The translations under genes and the position numbers were made by a program. The notes beneath the pieces were generated by a model. It did no database searches and was not told the DNA's origin. It worked only from the letters and a program-made list of their open reading frames with translations. Positions 1-10,764 of a DNA stretch of 64,000 bases are shown one piece after another (positions within the stretch are counted from its first letter, which is position 1; every line of letters begins with the position of its first letter). Source of the DNA: Amaurobius ferox (lineage: Eukaryota > Arthropoda > Arachnida > Araneae > Amaurobiidae). Where the stretch lies: contig OX578147.1 in the NCBI GenBank assembly GCA_951213105.1, positions 123,969,642 to 124,033,641 on the forward strand, given 5' to 3'.

Positions 1-1
1 G

Positions 2-604
2 CCAATAAATACAAATGTGGAAAATGACCAAGATCAAACACTAACTGCGACTTTATTTTTCAAATTAAAAGAAAAAGATGATGCAGCATCACTGCAGATA
101 TTGAGCCTCAACATGACATTCATTTCAGTCCTGATGTAAATGAAAAAGAAGCCTTGCGTTTTTTTTTTTTTTTTTTTTTGCAGGAAATTTGGCATATTGT
201 CACAAAGAAGCGCAGTTAGGAACTTATTCATATCTAGTGGAATCAACATCCGAAAATGACAAAAAATGGATTGAATCTTTATCAAGAGGTGGTTTAATTG
301 TTCCACATGATACCTGGGTAGAAACAGTCACTAAATCATAAGATATTTTTTTTTAACTACACGGAAATTTTTTTCTAATTCAAGAAATATTTTAGAGAAC
401 CTCCAACTGAAAATAAAAGAACAATTTCCTGAAATAGCTCTTGATGTTGTAAGAACATATACCAGAACCAGAACCTCCTTTCGAATAAGGCACATAAATG
501 AAAAGATGAAAAGAAACGCCATGAAAAGAAAAGCTGAAAGAATTTCTGGTCATTCACGTGAAGAAATGAAAAATAAGCGATGGAGAGAGAGCTTTAAATT
601 TTAA
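2..604 (+). pseudogene. Broken DDE-type transposase C-terminus
   Basis: Three or more plus-strand reading frames join into one transposase-like C-terminal region. Frame one runs from about 17. A second frame (82-159) reads through DVNEKEALR into a run of 21 T (159-179). A third resumes at 183 with GNLAYCHKEAQLGTYSYLV and KWIESLSRGGLIVPHDTW, and ends in a stop near 338. A last frame reads KEQFPEIALDVVRTYTRTRT, then FRIRHINEKMKRN, and stops at 602-604. The order of an SRGGL-like motif, a hydrophobic stretch and a basic RTRTxFRIRxxNxK tail is what I associate with C-termini of P/THAP-type and related transposases; the family is inferred. The T run sits just before a CAG, so it mimics a splice acceptor, but the frame also shifts across it. 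The window edge cuts off the 5' part. Clearly non-functional. Confidence 0.55.
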
Positions 605-1980
605 GGTTTACTCATGACCTAGTAGTTAGGAATTGACGGGCTGCGTGTGTTAGGTTTTCATGGTTTTCCTAACATGTAACATAAATGTGACGCAGCTTCC
701 CTTAAAAAGTCCTCGATGAAGGCATTCCTCCTTTATAGAATGGCCATTTTTAAAATTACCCTTCTCTCCCATAGGGAAAAATCCGTAACCCAGTCATTTG
801 ATCACTGACCTTTGTAACACCAGAATTAGTTGAAAGATCGTGAGATCAAATCTAGTAAAGTCACTTAAGAGGTATTGAGAGATATACCCCCCCCCCCCCA
901 CCAGTAACCTATTGAAAACTATTGACGTTAGAAGGAAGGATATTAGGAGAAATAGGAAACAACTCATTTCATTATTGTCCCCCCCCCCCCTCCCATTTTT
1001 TCTGTCGACGCAATTGATTAAAACCTACTGACTGGTTGGAAGTGTTAGTTTTCATTGATTTTCAAACATATAGTGTAAATAAGGCACAATTTCGGTAGAT
1101 GTTCCTTTATGAAAGGCATTTTCAAAATCTGGTCACAACTGAACTTATCTAATCAATATCTCGTCCTATCTCTTTACATTTTTTAATTTTTTAATTTTTT
1201 TTTATCATGAAGTACCCATATTCAAAAATTACCTATCGTTATATGAAATTCAGTGCTCATTTAATTTCTTGAATAATTCAGTTTTTTGACCATCGTGAAA
1301 CAATAATAATACATAATTAAAGGAAATAATTGTACTGATCTTTTGTATCGTACAAAATATGATTTCCACATTTGTTCGCATTCGGAGAAGAATAATTGGA
1401 TTTCGTACACATATCAATTTCATTATGAAAAAAATAATAATACGAGCATTTTTCTGCCTGAAATCTTTAAGGACGTCACATATTTATTTATTTCTATAAT
1501 TCTGAAAACTATTTTTGAATGACATTCAACAAGTCATTCATTGTCTTCTAATTTATTTTATCATGTCAAGTCTACAAGCATGATATTTTAAAGCAGTTCG
1601 ATAAAAATGGACAGGTTTTGTTGGCTTATTATTCTAGTCTCAGATAGAATAATAGTGCCTTGTATTTTAGCTAAATCCTCCGATATTTTACTATGCACTT
1701 ATTAAAAAAAAACTAATAACAATTTTAAAATGCAGAAAATATTTTAGCATAGTTTAAGCAGTTCAATTGCTAATGTCATCGTTAAAGATGCTTAAAAACA
1801 ACTCTAACAATACAGCCCTAAATAAAATTTACCATAACTAGTTTTATTTAATATTATATTCTTATATATGAATAATGAAATCTAATCTATCATTTACTCG
1901 GTAGAAATTTCAATATACTATATGATGTATATTTAAATTAAGAAAATTGCTGCGGTATTCAATGTATTTCTAATGACAGC
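605..1980. other. Gene-free AT-rich stretch
   Basis: No supported coding or RNA gene. It holds two poly-C runs (about 890-899 and 979-989) and several A/T homopolymers. No TIRs or target duplications were seen. Confidence 0.5.
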
Positions 1981-2175
1981 AACGACCTGTCTTTGGGACC
2001 AGTGACGTCAGTCGCGAAGGGAGGGGAGAATTCCAGCTGTTGGCGTACAATCTTTGGCCAACCTTACCTTTCAATAGACCTTGGTTCAGTTGGTCCAAGC
2101 TGTGACCTCAATATGACATTGCCGAGACATACTGCGACGTCCCAAAGTCACAGTGTGACGTAAATCTTACATCAC
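1981..2175. other. GC-richer island with a short inverted repeat
   Basis: Base composition is clearly less AT-rich than its surroundings, with several CpG and a TGACGTCA-like site (about 2003-2010). Near 2148-2178 the ends CACAGTG and CACTGTG form an inverted repeat. I see no open frame or RNA gene structure. Confidence 0.3.
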
Positions 2176-2289
2176 TGTGAAAAAAAAAATGCTGTTAGGA
2201 AAATGACTTTCCATACATAATGCAATAAATTTAGTACTTTTACAGTAAAAAAAAAAGTAATTCTTACAGTAGATACTTACATTCTTTCC

Positions 2290-2450
2290 AAGATATTGAA
2301 TTTTCCTAAATTAGTCGTCATTTTTATTGATTTAGCTTCATTTTTATCCATTTGGCGAGATTTTCGTTAATTTGGCAACATTGAAAAAAGTCGCCAAGTT
2401 GGCTACATTCCGTCAAATTTGTCAACAAAATATCGCCAAGAGTTATGGCC
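2290..2450. repeat. Dispersed CGCCAA-rich repeat, copy 1
   Basis: Contains TTTGGCGAGATTTTCG, GTCGCCAAGTTGGC and TATCGCCAAGAGTTATGG. The same succession of motifs recurs at about 49320-49470 and twice within 62885-63180, so this is an interspersed family. No ORF. Confidence 0.6.
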
Positions 2451-2739
2451 TGAAAAATAAGTTATTCTAATAGCAGATAAAAGACTATTGGCGTTCAAAT
2501 ACAAAAGTATTACTCAAAGTATCTTTTCTCAAGAATGGAATGAGCTGGATCCACGAGAATGATGCTATCAAATTTATCGCATGATATTACATATGTAAAG
2601 TGAACATGTTTCTCAGCAGTTAATATTTTTTAATTTATAGGATTTTTTGATAAATTTATTTGAAAAATGTGCAATATCTCAAGAACGGTTCATGCTAGCA
2701 CTCTAAAGTTTATGTCAATCGTTTTCTAAGGAAAAATTA

Positions 2740-3122
2740 CATAAGAAATGTCTATTTTCTAAACTTAATTAAAAGTTTTGATTTTTTGATGATTTATTCA
2801 AAATTTCACTCGAAAATTTAGGGATGTTTTGAACATTCGATTGTGTTTAAAAACATTAGGCTTCCAGTATTCACGGATTGTAATTTTTGTACCAAATTTC
2901 ATTCGAATCGTTCCATTCGTTCGTGAGATATCGCCTCCATAGACTCACTGACACACACACACACGCACGCACACACACACACACAGACATCATCTCAAAA
3001 ATGTTCGATTCGTAATTAGGTATGCTTGAAACGTGCTCTCCCGTCAAAAACTCGAATTCGAATTTTTGATCCCATCACAATATTTTCCTTATACATTATA
3101 TTATGTATATAAGGAAAGTAAT
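2740..3122 (+). repeat. CA-microsatellite hairpin repeat, copy 1
   Basis: Interspersed repeat of about 380 bp with a fixed order: GAACATTCGATTG; TTCCAGTATTCACGGATTG; GTACCAAATTTCATTCG; a CA-rich microsatellite (about 2950-2985); CTCCCGTCAAAAACTCG; and a terminal palindrome of TTTCCTTATACAT facing ATGTATATAAGGAAA. Other copies are at 5944-6345 (reverse), 9325-9400 (fragment) and 25940-26507. This copy is important as the uninserted version of the site that carries the short insertion at 26009-26068. Confidence 0.75.
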
Positions 3123-3429
3123 AATCAATATTTTATGAAAATATCTGTTAATAATGAAACCTACTAGAAAGAAAGAAATTTCATTCACATAATTTGAAAT
3201 TAAATATGGATGGAAATGGATGTTTCAACATTACACGGCAATGTAATCTATATACACGAAATCGGACTTTCTTTTAAAGCAGTCTCCATCAATAAAGTGT
3301 AAATGATTGCAACTTAGAACTGGTATTAGGTTTATTGACGGAAGATGCAAAATGGCGACCGCAAGTTCGATCGAAATTCCCTTTAATAGAGACTTTCTAT
3401 TAAAAAATCCCCGACTTTAGGGAATTCTA

Positions 3430-3533
3430 AAAAAATTGATAGAAACTTAGATTCTCGTCTAAAATCGAGAAACCGGAAGAAGTCATCAAAAACCGGGAGA
3501 TTCCCGGAAAAACCAGTAAAGTTGGCTGCTATG
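3430..3533 (-). mobile_element. Solo end of a hAT-like element
   Basis: The stretch ends in GTTGGCTGCTATG and is preceded by CCGGGAGATTCCCGG. This is the reverse complement of the left end of the element at 56762 (CATAGCTGCCAAC followed by CTCCCGG repeats). No partner end was found upstream, so it looks like a truncated copy. Confidence 0.5.
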
Positions 3534-4908
3534 GGAATCTGATAAATTCCAGAATACGTCCCTGCACGATATTAATCTTCAGGTATTTTAGAATGTTGAA
3601 AATTTGAAAAATTCCAGAATATTAGAAATGTTTATATCGATAGTTGGACAACTGACATATGAAAAAACATAACAAAAAGCATTCATAAACCCAAAATAAC
3701 TACAACCCATAAATCGTGAAATTCATTCCTTTGCTTTTAAATATTTTAGATTGTAATGAAAGACCTCAAAATATCATACATTTTACTAACTCTGGATATG
3801 AATGTATATTTTAGAGGCGAAATAAAAATCTAGTTTAATGTATATGATTCTGGAGAATATGTGACACGAAGTCATTCAGTTTAGGCATGGCAAAATGTTT
3901 GCCACTGGACATTCAAGAAGGATTACAAGCCTCAAAAGACAAAATTCATTCATTGTATTTGCCAGATTGATGGCATCCAAGACATCTAACACTCAACTTA
4001 ATTTGTGAAAAGACTGTATCTGCACACCTTCTCCTAAGATTGTTAAGCCATTCGAGGAGCAATTTAAACTTGAGCAATTTTCGGATAGTAGCTCCCTGTC
4101 TCAAATTGGTGCAAACAGAGCATTTCAGAGTATTCTCCTTCGATATCCCGAAGACCCTAGAAGTACAATGAGGTACAGGTGGCAATTACAGGTGGCAATT
4201 TCAGCTGTTTGTTCGTTCGAGCGCATACTGGATGAGGAAGGGGACATAACGCCCTCAATACCATGAAGTTTAGAGATAATCTCTACCTTTATTAGGAAAT
4301 CTCTACGTTCATGTCAGTACAATTGCATGACCTTCAATACAATTCCATGTGGGGGAGGCTCAGGGAAAGGGTGTTGCAAGCGAGAGTACAAAATGCGGGA
4401 AAATAAATTATCGAGGAAGGAACAAGAGATGGGACATAACCTTGAGGCTGAAAGGACATATTTCCAACTTCATGGACATAAAGAATAAACAGGAAAATAC
4501 CAAAGAGGAAGTTGACATCCAATACAGAATTCAAATCACTTGTTCAGTTGTTTTACAAAAGCCTTGTTAAACTAAAACAACTGGAAAATGATGAAAATTT
4601 CCGAAATAGGAAAATAGCAAACGAAATCGAAAAATTAAACCAGACATTTGCAAGCAGCAGAGAAAGGATAATTATCATTAAGAAGGGATGTTGACTGAGA
4701 AACAATTGAGAAACTTTCAAGCAAGTCCAATTCAAAAATTGGAACTTATATAAATAAAATTGATAATCTGTGTGTCTCGTTATCACAGGAGAACAGCTGA
4801 GCACCGAATTTGATGAAATTTTCGGAGTAGGCTTGGAATACCTCCCCTTAAAATTTAGTCCATGTTTCGAGTTTCTATGAGCAGGGATTATTGAGATATT
4901 AATAAACA
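3534..4908. other. Gene-free stretch with weak open frames
   Basis: Short open frames occur at 3946-4185 (minus) and 4512-4694 (plus; lysine- and glutamate-rich, for example KLKQLENDENFRNRK). I do not recognise either, and both lie among repeat-like sequence. A GGTGGCAATT(A/T) motif is duplicated near 4180-4202. The minus frame at 4553-4909 reads through a GAGCACCGAATTTGATG-type repeat and is not convincing. Confidence 0.35.
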
Positions 4909-4990
4909 AGAAAGATCAATCATGCATAAAGCATTGATTATGAAACTCTTTCAACTTCAATGCAATTTTATATAAACATTTATAAAATGC
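4909..4990 (+). repeat. Dispersed repeat DR2, left part of copy 1
   Basis: AGATCAATCATGCATAAAG and the following ~70 bp match 19750-19830 closely. The rest of the copy appears to continue at 6415-7115 after later insertions. Confidence 0.55.
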
Positions 4991-4995
4991 GATCA

Positions 4996-5276
4996 CAGGC
5001 GCCGACGTTCAAAAATTTCGGGGGGGGGGGGGGGGGGGAAGGGGGTGCTCAACAATTAAAATGTCCTTAAAAACTTTTTTAATCGTTTATGAAAATTGGT
5101 AGCTTATCATGAATTTAATGAAGTCCAACAAGGTCTGCAAAATTGATCAAGATGAAACATAAACCTATGTAGAACATACATCCCCATCAGAAGCGTCTCC
5201 TGACCGAAATCCAGGAGGGGGGGGGGGGGGGGCATAAGGCCAAAAAACATAACATAAATGAGAAAAGTATTTGCAG
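4996..5276. mobile_element. Poly-G-bearing hAT-like MITE remnant
   Basis: Starts CAGGCGCCGACG and then has a G run at about 5021-5038, the layout of the CAGGGGCGTAGCC-type short elements at 9574 and 13802. A second poly-G run lies at about 5217-5232. I could not find a matching right end or target duplication, so the boundaries are uncertain. Confidence 0.3.
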
Positions 5277-5943
5277 TCACATTTTCTGGTAATTTATATT
5301 ATTACTCATACAAAATGTATTTAATCGGACTTGTGCTCTCTTTATGAACTCGTCTGCCTTTAAATCCATATTCAATTTGGCAGTTATCTCCTTGTGAACA
5401 TGCAGAATAGCCACGCTATTTAGTCTCTGCTGCTTCATTGTAGATCTCAAGTAAGTCTTGAGTCGTCGGAGAGTAGAAAAAGATCTTTCAGCTGTACAGG
5501 CTGTAACCGAAACTGTTAATATTCGGTTTATTAATTTACAGAACTCTGGTATGAGCGAGTGGAGAGAAAAAATTATTTTCTATCAAAAAATTCAACTATA
5601 TCAGACATATTGTTAATTTCTGCAGAATTCGCCTTAACTGTGTCCCAAAACATATCCTGGACAATATTTTGCCATAAAAATCAGAACCGTAAAAATATAC
5701 TACTTGTTCTTCACTTTTATTGAAGGCAAAGTTTTCAATCATGCAAAGATGCTCCTTCGTCTTTTTCTCAAATTTTGCTTTTAGGGAACTTATGACATTG
5801 TCCACTAATTGGAAGTAAATTTGACGATATCTTTCTTTAAGTGACTGAAATTGATGAGGATCACTTCCCTCGTCAAATCTTCTTGCAATTTTTCTAATCC
5901 GTGGAAGGACAGGATCTTCTAAATCCAATTCTGCACCTTTTTT
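5277..5943 (-). pseudogene. hAT transposase C-terminal half, frameshifted
   Basis: Minus-strand remnant of a hAT transposase of the zinc-finger/DUF4371 kind. From N to C: RIRKIARRFDEGSDPHQF, YRQIYFQLVDNVISSLKAKF, QDMFWDTVKANSAEINN and MSDIVEFFDRK. The dimerisation region follows with LIPEFCKLINRIL, AERSFSTLRRLKTYLRS and LNSVAILHVHKEI, and a stop at 5277-5279. AERSFSxLRRxKxxLRSTM with VAILHxH is the classic hAT C-terminal block, so the family call is firm. At least two frameshifts are visible: one between SDFYGKILSR and QDMFWD (about 5640-5670), and one after EFFDRK (about 5570). The N-terminal side is cut off by the hairpin repeat at 5944, and the zinc finger and RNase H-like core are not seen beyond it. 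Non-functional, but a record of the enzyme class that could mobilise the 8-bp-duplication elements nearby. Confidence 0.85.
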
Positions 5944-6345
5944 ACTTTCCTTATATACATAATGTATAAGGAAAGTATTGTGACGGGGTCGAAAATTCGA
6001 ATTCGAGTTTTCGACGGGAGAGCACGTTTCAAGCATCCCTGATCACGAATCAAGTATTTTTGAAGTGATGTCTGTGTGTGTGTGTGTGTGTGTGAAAGTA
6101 TGTGTGTGTGTGTGTGAAAGTATGTGTGTGTGTGTGTCAGTGAGCCTGTGGAGACGATAACTGACGAACGAATAACCGATTCGAACCAAATTTGGTACAA
6201 AAATCACAATCCGTAAACACTGGAGGCCTATTGTTTTTATACGTAATCGAATGTTCAGAACCCCCCTAAATTTTCGAATAAAATTTGGAAAAAATCGTCA
6301 AAAAATCAAAATCACTAATAAAATTACGCAAATAGACATTTAGAG
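5944..6345 (-). repeat. CA-microsatellite hairpin repeat, copy 2
   Basis: Reverse-orientation copy of the repeat at 2740-3122. Its outer end is an almost perfect palindrome at 5944-5974: arms ACTTTCCTTATACAT and ATGTATAAGGAAAGT around one base. The TG microsatellite is at about 6068-6137 in three blocks. It abuts, and apparently interrupts, the hAT transposase remnant. Confidence 0.75.
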
Positions 6346-6414
6346 ACCAGAGTTAAATAAGTTTTTAGACTCCAGAGTTAAATAATTTAGCGTGAAAAAT
6401 TTTCAGCAATTCTT

Positions 6415-7115
6415 ACACAGCTCATCTTTCAATCACTTGTTTACATTTCTGCATCCATAAAAATTAGGCTTCGTTGTAGAAATAATCAAAGTTTGATGAT
6501 CATTTAAACTCAAAAATATTGTGATTACGTTGGCGCAGAATATAGATGCACAGGAAATACGCAAAAATTAAGCGGTTTTAGGACGGATGCAACACAAAAT
6601 ATAAATTTAAAAGGATTTGAAAAATCACGATTTTTACTCTGGAAAAAAAAGATGGATGCCATATTTTATTCTAAAGTGGGTCACGTGATCTCTTCATATT
6701 ATATGGGTGTAATTATTATTTTAATTCTTGTTTAAAAAACTACTGAACATATTTTGCTGAAATTTTTATTTATATATTTTATGGGATAATTTGAATATTT
6801 CCTAAAACTTTCGAAGCAATCTGTGAATTCGCTTAAAATATGTTTGAAATATGAGGTTCCAAGGGTTCAATGTATTTCATTTTTTTAACCCGGGTTCAAC
6901 CTAAAAGTAGTTGGGTGATATTATTCATTTACATTCCCATATGTCTCACAGATCGTCTCAACAGCATACTAAAATTTCATTTTGAATATAAATGAATTTT
7001 ATTTTGAATGTTCGCACGATAACTGCCGTAAGTCATTTTTACGGCAGTTATCGTGCGAACGGACAGACAGACAGGCAGAATGAACAAAGTCATAAACACT
7101 TTTCTTTATGCAATG
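6415..7115 (+). repeat. Dispersed repeat DR2, main part of copy 1
   Basis: About 700 bp aligning with 20320-21040: TTAGGCTTCGTTGTAGAAAT, AAGCGGTTTTAGGACGGATG, GATGGATGCCATATTTTAT, and GGACAGACAGACAGGCAG near the end. Differences are scattered substitutions and small indels. No coding frame is conserved between the copies. Confidence 0.7.
7010..7060. repeat. Perfect 22-bp-stem hairpin
   Basis: Left arm 7010-7031 (begins GTTCGCACGATAACTG) and right arm 7039-7060 (ends CAGTTATCGTGCGAAC) are perfectly complementary over 22 bp with a 7-nt loop. The related copy near 20976-20998 keeps only the right arm. Confidence 0.9.
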
Positions 7116-7891
7116 CCAATAATAGTGAGATTATAGCCTATGGAAACTGCCAAATATTTTAGATAGTCAATCTCCCAATTTAGTGTCCGAGAATCAGAAC
7201 ACAAAATTAAGGCATAGTAAACATAAGTGTAAAAAGCAGAAGATTTTTGTCGAATAGGATGATTATAGCATGAGAGGCATGGAAACAGAAAAAGTTTTTA
7301 CCGAAAACAAGTTGAGAAAGTAGATTTTTATTTTCTGATACGTAGTGTTGAGAAAGTATTGTTTCCATGAAAATTTTCGCTTTCGTGATTTTGATGCCAA
7401 TATCCTCCTGAACACGTTTCGACTATTTTTGAAGTGATGTTTGTGGTCTATTCCTTGCGTACCTGCTATAAATATTATTGGATTTTCACGAAATTTTATA
7501 TCCGGCTTTGTTATCGAAAAATCTAGAACTAGATAGAATTATTTATTTTTAATTTAAGCGAAAACTTTTAAATTGATTCAAATTTTTATATTTTTTTAAC
7601 ATGGCTGCATAGGGCAAAATTTGAAATAATTATGCATAAAACGATTATTTATGACTTAATGATCACGAGACTTAATAGTTTCATTCCTTGTTAGAAAAGG
7701 ACACGATACATTTTTTGTGTTCGTGATGTCATCCCCCCCCCCTTCCGGAGATACATTGTCAAGTATGATATCTCAAGTATGGTATGAACTGAAAAATTTT
7801 ATCAAGTCCTTTAAAATGAAGGGTAACACTCCACAATTGTAGTCCTTTGGCTCAACGATACCAATTTTAAATTATTATCCACAAATCAAAT
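7116..7891. other. Gene-free stretch with repeat scraps
   Basis: Around 7410-7442 the words GAACACGTTTCGACTATTTTTGAAGTGATG match part of the CA-hairpin repeat when split by a gap. A poly-C run is at about 7733-7742. Nothing else recognised. Confidence 0.4.
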
Positions 7892-8165
7892 CTAGCATTT
7901 GAAATCGTACAAACTAAGCAGTTTTTCTTTAAAATGATGCGGATAAATATCACATAAAATAAGAGACAGAGAATTGTCCATAGTCAAACCTTCAGATTGT
8001 TTATTTAAAACGCCATTAAAAACGAAAGACGTTTGTTCAATACGCAAATTAGACAATATAATTTCTTTTACTTTGATATTTGTATAATGAAATTCATGTA
8101 ACCTTCTTTCCAAACAATCAATTGCTCCTTCAGTAGGGATGTTGGTGAATAAGACTTTCCCTCAA
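7892..8165 (-). pseudogene. Penelope-like reverse transcriptase scrap
   Basis: The minus-strand frame reads LFTNIPTEGAIDCLERRL, then IEQTSFVFNGVLNKQSEGL, then TMDNSLSLILCDI and HFKEKLLSLYDF. This is the order of the Penelope-like element RT blocks I know: an SLFTNIP motif, a FxFNGxxYxQxxGLAMGxPLSP motif and the LxxIYMxxFE helix. The catalytic YxDD block that should follow was not found, and the frame stops at 7892. The usual GSPLSP has become DNSLSL, another sign of decay. About 90 codons of a protein normally several hundred residues long. Upstream, the SYDVxS part is out of frame. Confidence 0.7.
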
Positions 8166-9324
8166 AATAAAGAATTGGATCATCAAAAAATTAACGGCTG
8201 CTTTCTGAAAAAAGAAATATATATATTGTACTACCGGAATTTGTCCAGCGAAAAAAATCATTTTGTGGATATATAATTCAAGATCGAGAGTATATTGGTT
8301 TTTTGGCTATGATAGAAAGTTGCCAATAATTTAAATTCCAATCAAATATGCAAATGCTTAATTTTTTTATACCTTTTTCTTGAATGCAATTATGTTTTAG
8401 AGAAAATATTTTTGAGATTGAAAGGCCGGGGGGGGGGGGGGACAGAGGAGTGTCTGCCCAGGTCCCTAGTTAGGCTAAATCGGGGCTTGGTTTCGTGCCT
8501 TTTCGGCAATCAAGGGGGGCAGAAGTTATTAGATTGTTGTTCTAATGATGGAAATATGATTCGAGAGGGAGGCCAGGAAAATTATATAAGAAACATAGTA
8601 ACTGAAAAATCCTTGGGGGAGGGGGGAAACCGAAGACCATATCCTCCCTAAATGGCGTCCTAAAGATATCTCAAAAATTACACTTATGGTATTTTTGCAA
8701 CAAGGGTATGATATGTAGCTGTAATCTGTTTAGAAGCAATTAAGAAATAGCGATGCAATAACATTTATGAGTAAAATGACAGTTTCGCAGTAAACATTTG
8801 TCATTTGCAAAATTAAAGACGCTGTTAGGCCAAACATGTAGGGTTGAATAAAAGTATAAGCCAGTTTCGGATGCAAATAAAAATAATAGCCTCCTTCCTC
8901 AGGGTAAAAAAATAAAGTTGCAGTACTAATAAAAGCAAAAACGCGTTCGTAAAAAAAAAAAAAATATGAGTTAGGAGGCCCAAGATGAAAATTGTTGACA
9001 AAATATAAATAAATAAAAAAAAAATATGGAAGGAAAAACTCAGGAGGAAGTGAAAGTAATAGTAGAAGGTTTTTTAAAAAAATTCTCATTGAATGAAACT
9101 ACAAATCAAGTGTTTCATGATAAAAAAAAATGTAGGAAATTAATTTATTTTGGAAGATACACGAGTAGTAACTACGACTAACGTCAAGAAACATGCGTAA
9201 AAACATGTATGAAAAAATTACGGAGGAAATGCAACGGCGTTTCGGTTTATTTCTGCAGATTTATCCAGATGAGTGAAATTGCTGATTTTGCAGATTTTCC
9301 ATTAGGCCAATTTTTACTTTTCTT
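8166..9324. other. Gene-free stretch with poly-G and A runs
   Basis: Holds a G run at about 8428-8441 with a second G-rich patch (8609-8624) and several A runs. Open frames at 8412-8651 and 8730-9089 are low-complexity and unsupported. Confidence 0.4.
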
Positions 9325-9400
9325 ACTTCATACTAAAATCTGTATAGGGAAGGCATTGTAATGGGGTCGAAAATTTGAATTCGACGGAAGAGTTGCCATC
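9325..9400 (-). repeat. CA-hairpin repeat fragment, copy 3
   Basis: ACTTTTCTTACTTCATACT, then TGTATAGGGAAGGCATTG, then ATGGGGTCGAAAATTTG matches the hairpin end and adjoining part of the repeat at 5944 in the same orientation. The rest is absent. It is followed by a short tandem of AATGACAGCTTTGAG-like units (9402-9460). Confidence 0.55.
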
Positions 9401-9573
9401 CCAGTGAATGACAGCTTTGAGTCTTGTCAATGACAGCTTTGAGCCCAGTCAATAACAGCTTTTTCATATTAAAGACCTTGGCTTTGAGGGATTGACCAGA
9501 CCATCTAGAATGAGGTACTACCTGTTTCAGGTAGCCTTGGCTTGAAGCTAAAAATTTTATGGACCCTACGACC

Positions 9574-10316
9574 CACGACCATAGCCAGAAACGAAATCCA
9601 AGAGGGGCTGGAGTGAATTACAATGAGGGGGGGGGGGGAGCTCAACAGCACTGAAGGTCTCAAGGTCTCAAGGACGGGGTTATACGGAGCACAGAATACT
9701 ATAGTAGTCTGTGATACGGAGTGCCCAGGAGGGGAAAGAATTCCCCTTCAACAGCATTGAAGGAGGGGCTCACTAGAAATTTTTTGCTGTGGGGGAGGGG
9801 GGGGGGATAGGGTGGTTGGAAATGCACTAAAATAATAAATTTTAGTCTTTAAATAAATCGTTGTATTATATTTTAATTATAACTAAATACAGTATATTAA
9901 CTCTAATTACTTATCAGGTAGAGCATGATAATATATAACTCTATATAACGAAGTTCTAGAGTTATACATTCTAGAGTAGTATACATTATCAGTTGATAAT
10001 ACATGATTCCAAAATGTCTAACTGTGAAACTTTAATTTTTGAAACTTTATTGAATATTTCAAAATTAAATATGTAAACAAATTTATGGTCATCAATATAA
10101 CCAGAAATTCAGCCACTAAAAATTCTTATTTCTGTACTATACAAAACTAAGTAATTTATAAAAAAAATTCTGAAACAGCAGTTTTTCGTGTAAGCTTTGG
10201 ATGACATGTATGAAATTTCATACCACTGTTAAAATTTAAAAACTTTTATTAGTGGGGGCTGAGTATACCTGTTGGAGGGCTCAATCCCCTTTGACCCTTG
10301 CCTGGCTATGGTCCTG
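9574..10316 (+). mobile_element. Non-autonomous hAT element, 743 bp
   Basis: TIRs are CACGACCATAGCCAG (left) and the complement of CAGGACCATAGCCAG (right), 14 of 15 matching. A perfect 8-bp target duplication CTACGACC lies at 9566-9573 and 10317-10324. Terminal CA and an 8-bp duplication are hAT hallmarks. The interior is AT-rich without an ORF; G runs lie near 9627 and 9797. A motif CAACAGCAYTGAAGG occurs twice (about 9644 and 9750), suggesting an internal insertion that itself carries the 24-bp micro element at 9690. Relatives: 10765-11508 and, reversed, 21230-21871. Confidence 0.85.
9682..9721. mobile_element. 24-bp micro element with 8-bp duplication
   Basis: A 24-bp near-palindrome (9690-9713; CACAGAATACT then ATAGTAGTCTGTG) is flanked by perfect direct repeats ATACGGAG (9682-9689, 9714-9721). 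Member 1 of the micro-element family. Confidence 0.8.
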
Positions 10317-10324
10317 CTACGACC

Positions 10325-10764
10325 CCCATTGTCTTTTTGACGCCATAAAATTTATTCGGTTGCGACGCCATATAGTCCAGTATCGTTAGCAACTCGTTAT
10401 TATTATTTATTAGCAGGAATTTAAAATGGGAGCGGGATTTTTACTCGGAATTTAAGATGCAAACCTCTGATTGAAATTACACGAAGAATTACAGAGAATT
10501 TTTGACAACCAAAAAACCCATACATTAACAAAACGCCAAGGCACGCCCTTAAATAAGTGTCTTAACAAGCCACTATCCATCACTGATCCTAGTGTTCTGC
10601 AGTCTATAAAGACAATGTATTGTGGTTTCGCATCTATTTCTTTGATCTTTGTATTTTCAGACGATTATATGATTGTGTACTGTCCTGTGTATTGAAGTTG
10701 GTTTGTTTCTGTCGGCTTAAAAATATCTATGATGGGGAAGCCAGGGGGGCTACACTTGCACCGG
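10325..10764. other. Gene-free stretch
   Basis: The plus frame at 10471-10695 (74 codons) is not recognised and has no splice-site or homology support. Nothing else seen. Confidence 0.35.

Noticed and set aside
2148..2178. CACAGTG...CACTGTG inverted repeat
   Set aside because: Flanks do not match, and the right flank is an A-run. Ends differ from the family consensus.
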